Source of the DNA: Ectopseudomonas mendocina
Lineage (GTDB): Bacteria; Pseudomonadota; Gammaproteobacteria; Pseudomonadales; Pseudomonadaceae
DNA length: 64,000 nucleotides
NCBI RefSeq assembly: GCF_016008875.1
Contig: NZ_JADTQG010000017.1
Span: forward strand, 99,333 to 163,332
Direction: 5' to 3'
Below, in pieces: positions 17,303-24,846 of this stretch; position 1 is the stretch's first letter, and every line of letters starts with the position of its first letter. The position numbers and the translations under genes are program-made. The notes under the pieces were generated by a model. The model saw only the letters and a list, made by a program, of their open reading frames with translations. It was not told the DNA's origin and made no database searches.

Positions 17303-17342
17303 TGTGGGAGCGGACTTGTTCGCGAAGTTCGCGGCTGACGCC
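17303..17342. repeat. REP-type element after the porin
   Basis: TGTGGGAGCGGACTTGTTCG followed by CGAAGTTCGCGGCTGACGCC: a variant REP with a GTTCGCGAAGTTCGCGG core. It lies between the porin and the binding-protein gene, where it may lower read-through. Confidence 0.7.
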
Positions 17343-17441
17343 TCGTCACGGTTGTTCCCCATTGCCACCAACCCGCTATGCCATCTCCTGACCGGCCCGC
17401 AAACGGGCCGGAAGGTGAGTCATCCGTCTATGGAGATGATC

Positions 17442-18434
17442 ATGAAAAGCACCATCTTGCGTTTTGGCCTGACCGCGTTGTTCGCCGCCTGGCTGCCCAC
17501 TGCCGTACACGCCGCATCCCCAAAGGAAGTGCGCCTCGACTACGCCTACTACGCCCCCACCAGCCTGGTGCTCAAGCAACAGGGCCTGCTGGAAAAAGCC
17601 CTCGCGCCGCAGGGCATCGCCGTGAAATGGGTATTCAGCCAGGGCAGCAACCGCTCGCTGGAATACCTCAATGGCGGCAGCACCGATTTCGCCTCCACCG
17701 CCGGCCTGGCTGCCGTGCTCAGCCGCGCCAACGGCGCGCCGATCAACACCGTCTACGTCGCCAGTCGCCCGGAATGGACGGCACTGGTGGTGCCCAAGGA
17801 CTCGCCCATCCAGTCGCTGGCCGACCTCAAGGGCAAGAAGGTCGCCGCCACCAAGGGCACCGACCCATTCCTGTTCCTCCTGCAAAGCCTGCACAAGGCC
17901 GGGCTGGACAAGAACGACGTGGAAATCGTCCACCTGCAGCACCCCGACGGTCGCGTCGCCCTGGAGCGCGGCGACGTGCAGGCCTGGGCCGGGCTCGACC
18001 CGCTGATGGCGGCCAGCGAGCTGCAGGCCGGATCGCGCCTGCTGTACCGCAACCGCGACCTCAACAGCTACAGCGTGCTCAGCGTCACCGAGACCTTCGC
18101 CAAGCAGCAGCCCGAGCTGATCAAACAGGTGATCGTCGCCTACGAGCAGGCGCGCCAGTGGGCCATCGCCAACCCCGATGCTCTGGCCCAGTTGCTCGCC
18201 GACGAAGCCACGCTGCCGCTGGAAGTGGCCAAGCTGCAACTGTCGCGCACCGACTTCAGCAACCCGCGGCCGGGCGCCGAACACATCAAGGCGCTGAAAG
18301 CCGCCGCGCCCATCCTGCTCGACGAGCAACTGGTGCGTCCGGGTACAGACGTAGCCCAGGTGGTCGATCAACTGATCCAGCCGCAACTGGCCGCCCAGGT
18401 GATCGGCCAGAACGTCGCCAAGGCGGGGAACTGA
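17442..18434 (+). CDS. Periplasmic binding protein, sulfonate/sulfate-ester type
   Basis: 330 residues from ATG 17442 (GGAG six bases upstream), signal peptide ending AVHAA. Family features: YYAPTSLVLKQQGLLEKALA, ADLKGKKVAATKGTDPFLF, GDVQAWAGLDPLM. One Met and no Cys in the mature part. First gene of an SBP-permease-ATPase set that resembles AtsRBC/SsuACB layouts; the exact ligand (sulfonate, sulfate ester or other) cannot be called. The permease starts three bases after the stop. Confidence 0.87.
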   Translation: MKSTILRFGLTALFAAWLPTAVHAASPKEVRLDYAYYAPTSLVLKQQGLLEKALAPQGIAVKWVFSQGSNRSLEYLNGGSTDFASTAGLAAVLSRANGAPINTVYVASRPEWTALVVPKDSPIQSLADLKGKKVAATKGTDPFLFLLQSLHKAGLDKNDVEIVHLQHPDGRVALERGDVQAWAGLDPLMAASELQAGSRLLYRNRDLNSYSVLSVTETFAKQQPELIKQVIVAYEQARQWAIANPDALAQLLADEATLPLEVAKLQLSRTDFSNPRPGAEHIKALKAAAPILLDEQLVRPGTDVAQVVDQLIQPQLAAQVIGQNVAKAGN

Positions 18435-18437
18435 CCG

Positions 18438-19267
18438 ATGGGTGCGCTCAACCTCGTCATCGGTCGCTGGGCTGAACGGCTCCCCGACTGGCGGCCGGCA
18501 CTGACCGACCTGCGTGGTTGGGTGGTGCCCCTGCTGCTACTGGCCCTGCTGGAAACCCTGGTGCGCAGCTGCGTATTGCCCGCACACCAGATGCCTGCGC
18601 CGAGCCAGGTGGCGAAAACGCTGTACCTTCTGGCGCAGAGCGGCGAGCTGTGGCGGCATCTGAACGCCAGCCTGCTGCGCGTCGGCGCCGGTTTTGCCAT
18701 CGGCGCCGCGCTGGCATCGTCATCGGCACCTGGGTAGGCCTCAGCCGCCGCGCCGAAGCCTATCTGGAGCCGACCTTCCAGGCGCTGCGGGCGATTCCCA
18801 GCCTGGCCTGGGTGCCGCTGTTGCTGCTCTGGTTGGGCATCGACGAAACGCCGAAGATCGTGTTGATCGCCCTAGGCGCCTTCTTCCCGGTGTACCTGTC
18901 GCTGCTCGCCGGCATTCGCAATATCGACCGCAAACTGGTGGAAGTGGGCCGGCTCTACGGCCTTTCGTCCCTGGCACTGGTGCGCCGCATTCTGCTACCC
19001 GCTGCGCTGCCGAGCCTGTTCACTGGCCTGCGCGGCGCGCTCAGCCTGAGCTGGATGTTCCTCGTCGCCGCCGAACTGATTGCCGCCACCCGTGGCCTTG
19101 GCTACTTGCTCAGCGACGGCCGGGAAACCTCGCGGCCGGATCTGGTGATCGCCGCCATCCTGCTGCTGGCACTGCTCGGCAAACTCAGCGACAGCCTGCT
19201 CAAAGCTTGGGAAACCCGCGCCCTGCGTTGGCGCGACAGTTATCAGGGCGGGGAGGGCGGAGCATGA
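18438..19267 (+). pseudogene. ABC permease (SsuC-like) split by a one-base deletion
   Basis: The first part (18438-18737, 99 codons) covers the N-terminal segments up to GFAIGAAL and then runs into a TAG. From about 18714 a second frame continues without gap as GIVIGTWVGLSRRAEAYLEP, through SLAWVPLLLLWLGIDETPK, to the stop at 19267. Comparison with the intact SsuC at 35631 (IGGGIGLLLGFITGLSKWGE) shows that one G is missing in CTGGCATC near 18711-18716, where CTGGGCATC would restore one 276-residue protein. The rest of the gene keeps coding sense, so this is either a recent mutation or an assembly error. It overlaps the ATPase start by ATGA. Confidence 0.85.
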
Positions 19268-19995
19268 GTGCACTGCTGAAACTGCAGAACATCCACAAGG
19301 CCTTCGCTGACGTGCGCGTGCTCGAAGACGTCAGCCTGAGCCTGGCCGCTGGCGAAGTGGTCAGCCTGCTCGGCCCTTCCGGTTGCGGCAAGAGCACCCT
19401 GCTGCGCATCGCTGCCGGGCTGGATCAGGATTACCAAGGCGGGCTGGAACTCAACCCGCTGCTCCACTTCGGGCGTGGCAGCGGCATCGGCGTGGTGTTC
19501 CAGGAACCCCGGCTGATGCCCTGGCTCAGCGTGGCGCAGAACGTCGGCTTCGCCGATGGCTGGGTGGCCGACGACCAGTGGGTTGAACAATTGCTCCGCG
19601 ACGTCGGCTTGCATGGGCGTGGCGACGCGTTGCCCAAACACTTATCCGGCGGCCAGGCCCAGCGTGTGGCCATCGCCCGCGCCCTGTACGGCAAACCGCA
19701 GGTACTGCTGCTGGATGAGCCCTTCAGCGCGGTGGACGCCTTCACCCGCATGAAACTGCAGGACTTGGTGGTGGAGCTGGCCGCCCGCTACGAGATCGCC
19801 GTGCTGCTGGTCACCCATGACCTCGACGAAGCCTTCTACCTCAGCGACCGCGTGCTGATCCTTGGCGGCACACCAAGCCGCCTGCAACGCGAACTGGCCG
19901 TACCCCTGGCTCGCCCCCGCGACCGTCGCTCAGCGGAGCTGGCCTATCTGCGCGGCGAGGCGTTGACCGAGCTGTACCAGTCGCACGTGCTGTAA
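19264..19995 (+). CDS. ABC transporter ATPase, sulfonate type
   Basis: 243 residues from ATG 19264, overlapping the permease stop. Walker A GPSGCGKST, Q-loop VFQEPRLMPWLSV, signature LSGGQAQR, Walker B VLLLDEP, switch region LLVTHD. The FQEPRLMPWLS Q-loop is typical of SsuB/TauB proteins. It is the last gene of the operon, followed by a terminator. Confidence 0.93.
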   Translation: MSALLKLQNIHKAFADVRVLEDVSLSLAAGEVVSLLGPSGCGKSTLLRIAAGLDQDYQGGLELNPLLHFGRGSGIGVVFQEPRLMPWLSVAQNVGFADGWVADDQWVEQLLRDVGLHGRGDALPKHLSGGQAQRVAIARALYGKPQVLLLDEPFSAVDAFTRMKLQDLVVELAARYEIAVLLVTHDLDEAFYLSDRVLILGGTPSRLQRELAVPLARPRDRRSAELAYLRGEALTELYQSHVL

Positions 19996-20023
19996 ACGAA
20001 CTCTTCAAGGTGGAGTACTTTTT

Positions 20024-20046
20024 CGGGCCGTTAGGCCCGATTTTTT
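20024..20046 (+). terminator. Rho-independent terminator
   Basis: Stem CGGGCC / GGCCCG with a GTTA loop, followed by A and six T. It lies 28 bases after the ATPase stop and ends the porin/ABC unit. Confidence 0.88.
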
Positions 20047-20591
20047 GTTCGTGATTTGGAGGAAATGCTATTCGTAGGGGCCGGTTTGCTGGCGATCAGC
20101 TTCGAATGGACGCTACGAGTGAGCCGATTCGCTGTAGCCCGGAGGGTATTGGGGGACAGACCACAATTTAACAGGTACTTAATCGTGGTCTGTCCCCAAT
20201 TGTTCAATTGTTTCCCAAACCCACCCACAAATTCTGTGAGCACCACTGTGGATAACCTTTGCAAAAGCCCTTCGCGCCTAGCATTCAAGCGGGCCTCGGC
20301 GGGCCGCTCAGTTTTTGCTCAATGACGCTTTGCTGGCGTTATCGCCAGGCGGAATATCGCTTTTAATCAATCACTTGGCTCATGTTTTCAACAGTGGGGC
20401 AGGGCAGTGGCGGCTTGCCGGGTGTCGTACACAAAATCTGGGGAAAGCGCTGTGGATAAGATGCGGGAAAACTCCTCCAGGCCAGGTGGAGCAAGGGCTG
20501 CGCTTGGCTGGCGATTTTTCGTGCGATGTCGTGCTGCTGTCATCTTTCGTGGCTATAGTGGCCGGTCGACTGCAGTCGCTGGAGCCCTTTT
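20047..20591. other. Gene-free stretch with two DnaA-box matches
   Basis: Over 500 bases with no convincing gene; short open frames here lack ribosome sites and family resemblance. It holds the inverted repeat at 20148-20200 and two exact copies of TGTGGATAA (complement of the DnaA box TTATCCACA) at 20247 and 20451 in the same orientation. GGAG at 20581 belongs to the chrA ribosome site. Confidence 0.5.
20148..20200. repeat. Long inverted repeat, GGGGACAGACCAC type
   Basis: Left arm ATTGGGGGACAGACCACAAT (20148-20167) and right arm ATCGTGGTCTGTCCCCAAT (20182-20200) are near-perfect inverse copies around a 14-base AT-rich middle. Such sequences in gammaproteobacteria often accompany REP-associated tyrosine transposases; no transposase is present here, so this is probably an orphan element. 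Confidence 0.7.
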
Positions 20592-21926
20592 ATGTCCGAC
20601 TCGCTTGAACGTCCCGCCACGGTTAGTTTGCTGCAGGCTTTCTGGTTCTGGTTGAAGCTGGGGCTGATCAGTTTCGGCGGGCCGGCGGGGCAGATTTCAA
20701 TCATGCATCAGGAGCTGGTGGAGAAGCGTCGCTGGCTGTCCGAACGGCGTTTTCTGCATGCGCTGAACTACTGCATGATGCTGCCCGGGCCGGAGGCGCA
20801 GCAGTTGGCCACTTATATCGGCTGGCTGATGCACCGCACCTGGGGCGGGGTGATCGCCGGGGCATTATTCGTGCTGCCGTCGCTGCTGATTCTGGTCGTG
20901 CTGTCCTGGATCTATCTGGCGTTCGGCGATGTGCCGCTGGTGGCGGGGATCTTCTATGGCATCAAGCCGGCGGTGACTGCCATTGTGGTGCAGGCGGCCT
21001 GGCGCATTGGCGGGCGGGTGTTGGAGAACGCCTGGCTGTGGGCCATCGCGGCGGCGGCCTTCGTCGCTATTTTCGCGTTGCAGCTGCCGTTCCCGCTGAT
21101 CGTGCTGGGCGCCGCGCTGGTGGGTTATATCGGCGGGCGGCTGGCGCCGCAGCACTTCGCGGTCGGTGGTGGCCATGGCGAGAAGGTCGGGGCGCATGCG
21201 CCGGCGTTGATCGATGACGAGACGCGCCTGGCGCACACGCATTTTCGTTCCGGCCGGCTGGCGCTGATCCTGCTGGTCGGCGTGGTGCTTTGGCTGCTGC
21301 CGATGGGCCTGCTGACCTTGGCATTTGGCTGGCAGGGCACGCTGACGCAGATGGGCTGGTTCTTCACCAAGGCGGCGCTGCTGACCTTCGGCGGCGCCTA
21401 CGCGGTGCTGCCCTATGTGTACCAGGGCGCCATCGACCACTACGGTTGGCTGACGCCCCGGCAGATGATCGATGGCCTGGCGTTGGGCGAGACAACGCCG
21501 GGGCCGTTGATCATGGTGGTGGCGTTTGTCGCGTTCGTCGGTGCCTATGGCCAGCCGGTGTTCGGTGGCGATTCGGCCTTCGCCAGTGGAGCGCTGGCGG
21601 CCTGCCTGGTCACCTGGTTCACCTTCCTGCCGTCGTTCCTGTTCATCCTCGCCGGCGGGCCGCTGGTGGAGTCGACTCATGGTCAGTTGAAGTTCACCGC
21701 GCCGCTGACCGGCATCACTGCGGCGGTGGTCGGGGTGATTCTCAACCTGGCGTTGTTCTTCGGTTATCACGTGCTCTGGCCGCAAGGTTTTGCTGGTACG
21801 TTCGATTGGCTGTCGGCGTTGATTACCCTCGGGGCGGGCGTGGCGTTGCTGGGCTTCAAGCGTGGGGTGATCGAGACGCTGCTGGCTTGTGCCCTGGTTG
21901 GCTTGCTGGTGCAATGGTTGGTTTGA
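20592..21926 (+). CDS. chrA: Chromate transporter ChrA (two-domain)
   Basis: 444 residues of the long-chain CHR family with two homologous halves. First half: LGLISFGGPAGQISIMH and MMLPGPEAQQLATYIGW; second half: KAALLTFGGAYAVLPYVYQ and LALGETTPGPLIMVV. These FGG and PGP motifs are the family hallmarks. The protein extrudes chromate, which enters through sulfate uptake systems, so its position in a sulfur-uptake-rich region is sensible. GGAG is seven bases before ATG. It has its own leader region and is followed by a membrane carrier after 18 bases. Confidence 0.93.
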   Translation: MSDSLERPATVSLLQAFWFWLKLGLISFGGPAGQISIMHQELVEKRRWLSERRFLHALNYCMMLPGPEAQQLATYIGWLMHRTWGGVIAGALFVLPSLLILVVLSWIYLAFGDVPLVAGIFYGIKPAVTAIVVQAAWRIGGRVLENAWLWAIAAAAFVAIFALQLPFPLIVLGAALVGYIGGRLAPQHFAVGGGHGEKVGAHAPALIDDETRLAHTHFRSGRLALILLVGVVLWLLPMGLLTLAFGWQGTLTQMGWFFTKAALLTFGGAYAVLPYVYQGAIDHYGWLTPRQMIDGLALGETTPGPLIMVVAFVAFVGAYGQPVFGGDSAFASGALAACLVTWFTFLPSFLFILAGGPLVESTHGQLKFTAPLTGITAAVVGVILNLALFFGYHVLWPQGFAGTFDWLSALITLGAGVALLGFKRGVIETLLACALVGLLVQWLV

Positions 21927-21944
21927 GTCCGACTGGAGAGGCCG

Positions 21945-22895
21945 ATGCAACGGCTAACGCTGGAGCGCCAGCAGGTCTGGGTGTATCTGGCCGGCATCAT
22001 GCTGGGTTTGCTGCTGGGCACCCTGTGGCCAGGTATCGGCCATATCAGCGACTGGCTGTTATGGCCGGCGCTGATGCTTTTGCTGTTCGCCACCTTCGTG
22101 CAGGTGCCGCTGCTGCATTTACGCGAGGCGTTTAGCGACCACCGTTTCGTTCTCGCGGTGTTGCTGGGCAATTTCGCCCTGTTGCCACTGCTGGTGTGGG
22201 GCCTGTTGCAGTCGCTGCCGGACGATCCGGCGCTGCGCCTGGGCGTGCTGTTGGTGTTGCTGGTGCCCTGCACCGACTGGTTCATCACCTTCAGCCAGTT
22301 GGGCGGTGGCAACGTGCCGCGCGCCATCGCGGTCACCCCGCTGAACCTGCTTGTGCAATTGCTCCTGCTGCCGCTGTACCTGTGGCTGATGGCCGACGCG
22401 CAGTTCGCCACGACGCTGGGCCTGGCTGATGTCTGGCCGGCTGTGCTGGTGGTTTTGCTGCCGCTGCTGCTGGCGCTGCCAACCCAACGCTGGATCGAGG
22501 CGCGTGCCGAGCGTGAGCGGGTGCGCGATCACCTGGCCTGGTGGCCGATTCCGTTGCTGGGGCTGGTGTTGCTGTTGATCGCCGCTGCCCAGGTGGGAGT
22601 GGCGCGTTCGGCGCTGGAGTTGTTGCCCGTGCTGCTGCCGTTATTCGCGGGCTTCCTGATGTTGGCGGCACTGCTGGCCAAGGCGCTGGCCGTGCTGCTG
22701 GGTCTGCCGCGTGATCAGGGGCGTACCCTGGCGTTCAGCATGGGCACGCGCAATTCCTTCGTCATGCTGCCTTTTGCCGTGGCGTTGCCCGCAGGCTGGG
22801 AGTTGGTGGCCCTGGTGATCGTGTTGCAGTCGCTGGTGGAGCTGTTCGGCATGCTGCTGTATCTATGGGTATTGCCGCGTTATCTATTCAGGTGA
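21945..22895 (+). CDS. ACR3/BASS-family carrier (arsenite-efflux-like)
   Basis: 316 residues, about ten membrane segments. LVLLVPCTDWFITFSQLGGGN places a Cys in the fourth-segment position conserved in ACR3 arsenite carriers, and MGTRNSFVMLPFAVALP fits the C-terminal crossover region of bile-acid/arsenite symporters. GGAGAGG lies before the ATG. Probably co-transcribed with chrA, giving an oxyanion/metalloid efflux pair. No arsR or arsC is near, so arsenite as substrate is a family-based guess. Confidence 0.75.
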   Translation: MQRLTLERQQVWVYLAGIMLGLLLGTLWPGIGHISDWLLWPALMLLLFATFVQVPLLHLREAFSDHRFVLAVLLGNFALLPLLVWGLLQSLPDDPALRLGVLLVLLVPCTDWFITFSQLGGGNVPRAIAVTPLNLLVQLLLLPLYLWLMADAQFATTLGLADVWPAVLVVLLPLLLALPTQRWIEARAERERVRDHLAWWPIPLLGLVLLLIAAAQVGVARSALELLPVLLPLFAGFLMLAALLAKALAVLLGLPRDQGRTLAFSMGTRNSFVMLPFAVALPAGWELVALVIVLQSLVELFGMLLYLWVLPRYLFR

Positions 22896-23044
22896 CGCGG
22901 CAGGCCGCGCACCCATGACGGCCGGCCTCCAGCCGCTCCAATACGCTTTCTTTACGCCCCGGTCACGGGGCGCCAATCGATTTTTTACGGCCAGCCTTTC
23001 GACAATGCTCGCGAGCGGATTCCTCGCATCGTGGAGCTTTGTAA

Positions 23045-23134
23045 ATGAACGCAATCGATGGTGTGTTACTGGTCCTGGTGGTCGGTCTCTTCGCCTACCT
23101 GCTGTCGGTCCTGCTGACCGCCGGACGTGGTTGA
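23045..23134 (+). CDS. kdpF: KdpF, small stabilising subunit
   Basis: 29 residues: one membrane helix (VLLVLVVGLFAYLLSVLLTA) ending AGRG. Too short for routine gene finding, but the position just before kdpA, the length and the single helix are diagnostic. It stabilises the KdpABC complex in the inner membrane. Ten bases separate its stop from the kdpA ATG. Confidence 0.9.
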   Translation: MNAIDGVLLVLVVGLFAYLLSVLLTAGRG

Positions 23135-23144
23135 GGAGGCGGCC

Positions 23145-24833
23145 ATGCACGACTACGACTGGCTGCTGCTGGCGGCCTTTTCCCTGCTGGTGCTGGCACC
23201 GGCACCCTTTCTCGGGCGCTACTTCTATCGCGTGATGGAGGGCCAGCGCACCTGGCTCAGCCCGTTGCTGCAGCCGCTGGAGCGCCTGTGCTATCGCGTG
23301 GCCGGCGTCGACCCGCAGCAGGAGCAAAGCTGGCGCGGCTACGCGCTGGCGCTGCTGGTCTTCAGCCTGGTCTGCCTGCTGGGGCTGATGAGCATTCTGC
23401 TGTTGCAGGGCGCTTTGCCGCTCAACCCGCAGCAGGTGGCCGGGATGAGCCTACCCCTGGCGTTCAATACGGCGGTGAGTTTCGTCACCAACACCAACTG
23501 GCAGGCCTACAGCGGCGAGGCGCAGCTCAGCTACTTCAGCCAGATGCTCGGCCTTGGCGTGCAGAACTTCGTCAGCCCGGCGGTGGGCGTGGCGGTGCTG
23601 GTGGTGCTGTGCCGGGGTTTGGCGCGGCAGTCCAGCGACCGCCTGGGCAACTTCTGGGTCGATATCACTCGCGCCGTGCTCTACGGCCTGTTGCCGCTGT
23701 GCCTGGTGCTGGCCGTGCTGCTGGTGTGGCAGGGCGTGCCGCAGAATTTCAGCGATTCCGTCTCGGCCACCACCCTGCAGGGCAGCGAGCAGAGCCTGCC
23801 GATGGGGCCGGCGGCCAGCCAGATCGCCATCAAGCAACTGGGCACCAATGGCGGCGGCTTCTACGGCGTCAACTCAGCGCATCCGTTCGAGAACCCCACG
23901 GCGCTGAGCAACCTGCTGGAGCTGGCATCGATTCTGATGATCCCGGCGGCGCTGGTGTTCACCTTCGGCCATTACGTGCGTGACCTTCGCCAGAGCCGGG
24001 CAATCCTGACCAGCATGCTGCTGCTGTTCGTCATCGGCCTGGGCGTGTGCGCCTGGGCGGAGCTGCAGCCGAACCCGGCGCTGACCGGGCTGCCCATCGA
24101 GCAGGTGGGCTCGCTGGAGGGCAAGGAGGCGCGCTTCGGCAGCTTCGCCTCGGCGCTCTGGGCGACCACCACCACGGCGGCATCCAACGGCTCGGTGAAC
24201 GCCATGCACGACAGCTTCAGCGCCCTTGGTGGGCTGGTGCCGTTGGTCAACATGCTGCTCGGCGAGATCGTCTTCGGCGGCGTTGGCGCCGGCCTCTACG
24301 GCATGCTGCTGTTCGTGCTGATCGCGGTATTCCTCGCCGGCCTGATGATCGGCCGCACCCCGGCCTACCTGGGCAAGAAGCTGGAAGCCCGCGAAGTGCG
24401 CCTGATGGTCGCCACGCTGCTGGTGATGCCGCTCGGCGTGCTGGTGTTCGGCGCTCTGGCGGTGAGTTTCGCCGGCCCGGCGGCCTCCATCGGCAATCCC
24501 GGCCCGCACGGCTTCAGCCAGGCGCTGTACGCCTATGGCTCGGCCACCGGCAACAACGGCTCGGCCTTTGCCGGCTTCGCCGCCGACACGCCCTACCACG
24601 ACCTGATGCTCGGCCTGGCCATGCTGCTCGGGCGCTTTGGCTACATCCTGCCGGTGCTGGCGATTGCCGGCAGCCTGGCGGCCAAGCGCGCCGCGCCGCA
24701 GGGGCAGAACAGCTTCCCCACCCATGGGCCGCTGTTCGTCGTGCTGCTGACCCTGACCATCCTCCTGGTGGGTGGCCTGACCTTCATGCCGGCGCTGGCC
24801 CTGGGCCCGCTGGCCGAACACCTGGCGTTCTGA
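23145..24833 (+). CDS. kdpA: K+-transporting ATPase subunit A
   Basis: 562 residues, the potassium channel-like subunit of the Kdp P-type pump. ATG 23145 is chosen because GAGGAGG is positioned before it; a GTG 18 bases upstream overlaps kdpF. Selectivity-filter-like loops are seen in VTNTNWQAYSGE, LGTNGGGFYGVNSAHPFENP, TTTAASNGSVNAMHDSF and YGSATGNNGSAFAG, the four expected P-loops. Acts with KdpB, C and F for high-affinity K+ uptake under low K+. Confidence 0.97.
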   Translation: MHDYDWLLLAAFSLLVLAPAPFLGRYFYRVMEGQRTWLSPLLQPLERLCYRVAGVDPQQEQSWRGYALALLVFSLVCLLGLMSILLLQGALPLNPQQVAGMSLPLAFNTAVSFVTNTNWQAYSGEAQLSYFSQMLGLGVQNFVSPAVGVAVLVVLCRGLARQSSDRLGNFWVDITRAVLYGLLPLCLVLAVLLVWQGVPQNFSDSVSATTLQGSEQSLPMGPAASQIAIKQLGTNGGGFYGVNSAHPFENPTALSNLLELASILMIPAALVFTFGHYVRDLRQSRAILTSMLLLFVIGLGVCAWAELQPNPALTGLPIEQVGSLEGKEARFGSFASALWATTTTAASNGSVNAMHDSFSALGGLVPLVNMLLGEIVFGGVGAGLYGMLLFVLIAVFLAGLMIGRTPAYLGKKLEAREVRLMVATLLVMPLGVLVFGALAVSFAGPAASIGNPGPHGFSQALYAYGSATGNNGSAFAGFAADTPYHDLMLGLAMLLGRFGYILPVLAIAGSLAAKRAAPQGQNSFPTHGPLFVVLLTLTILLVGGLTFMPALALGPLAEHLAF

Positions 24834-24846
24834 AGGAGAAACCGTG

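Noticed and set aside
20315..20608. 97-codon open frame before chrA
   Set aside because: No ribosome site or family resemblance, it overlaps the chrA start and includes repeat-like and DnaA-box sequence.
22915..23235. Open frame spanning the kdpF region
   Set aside because: It conflicts with kdpF and kdpA, whose identity and order are certain.
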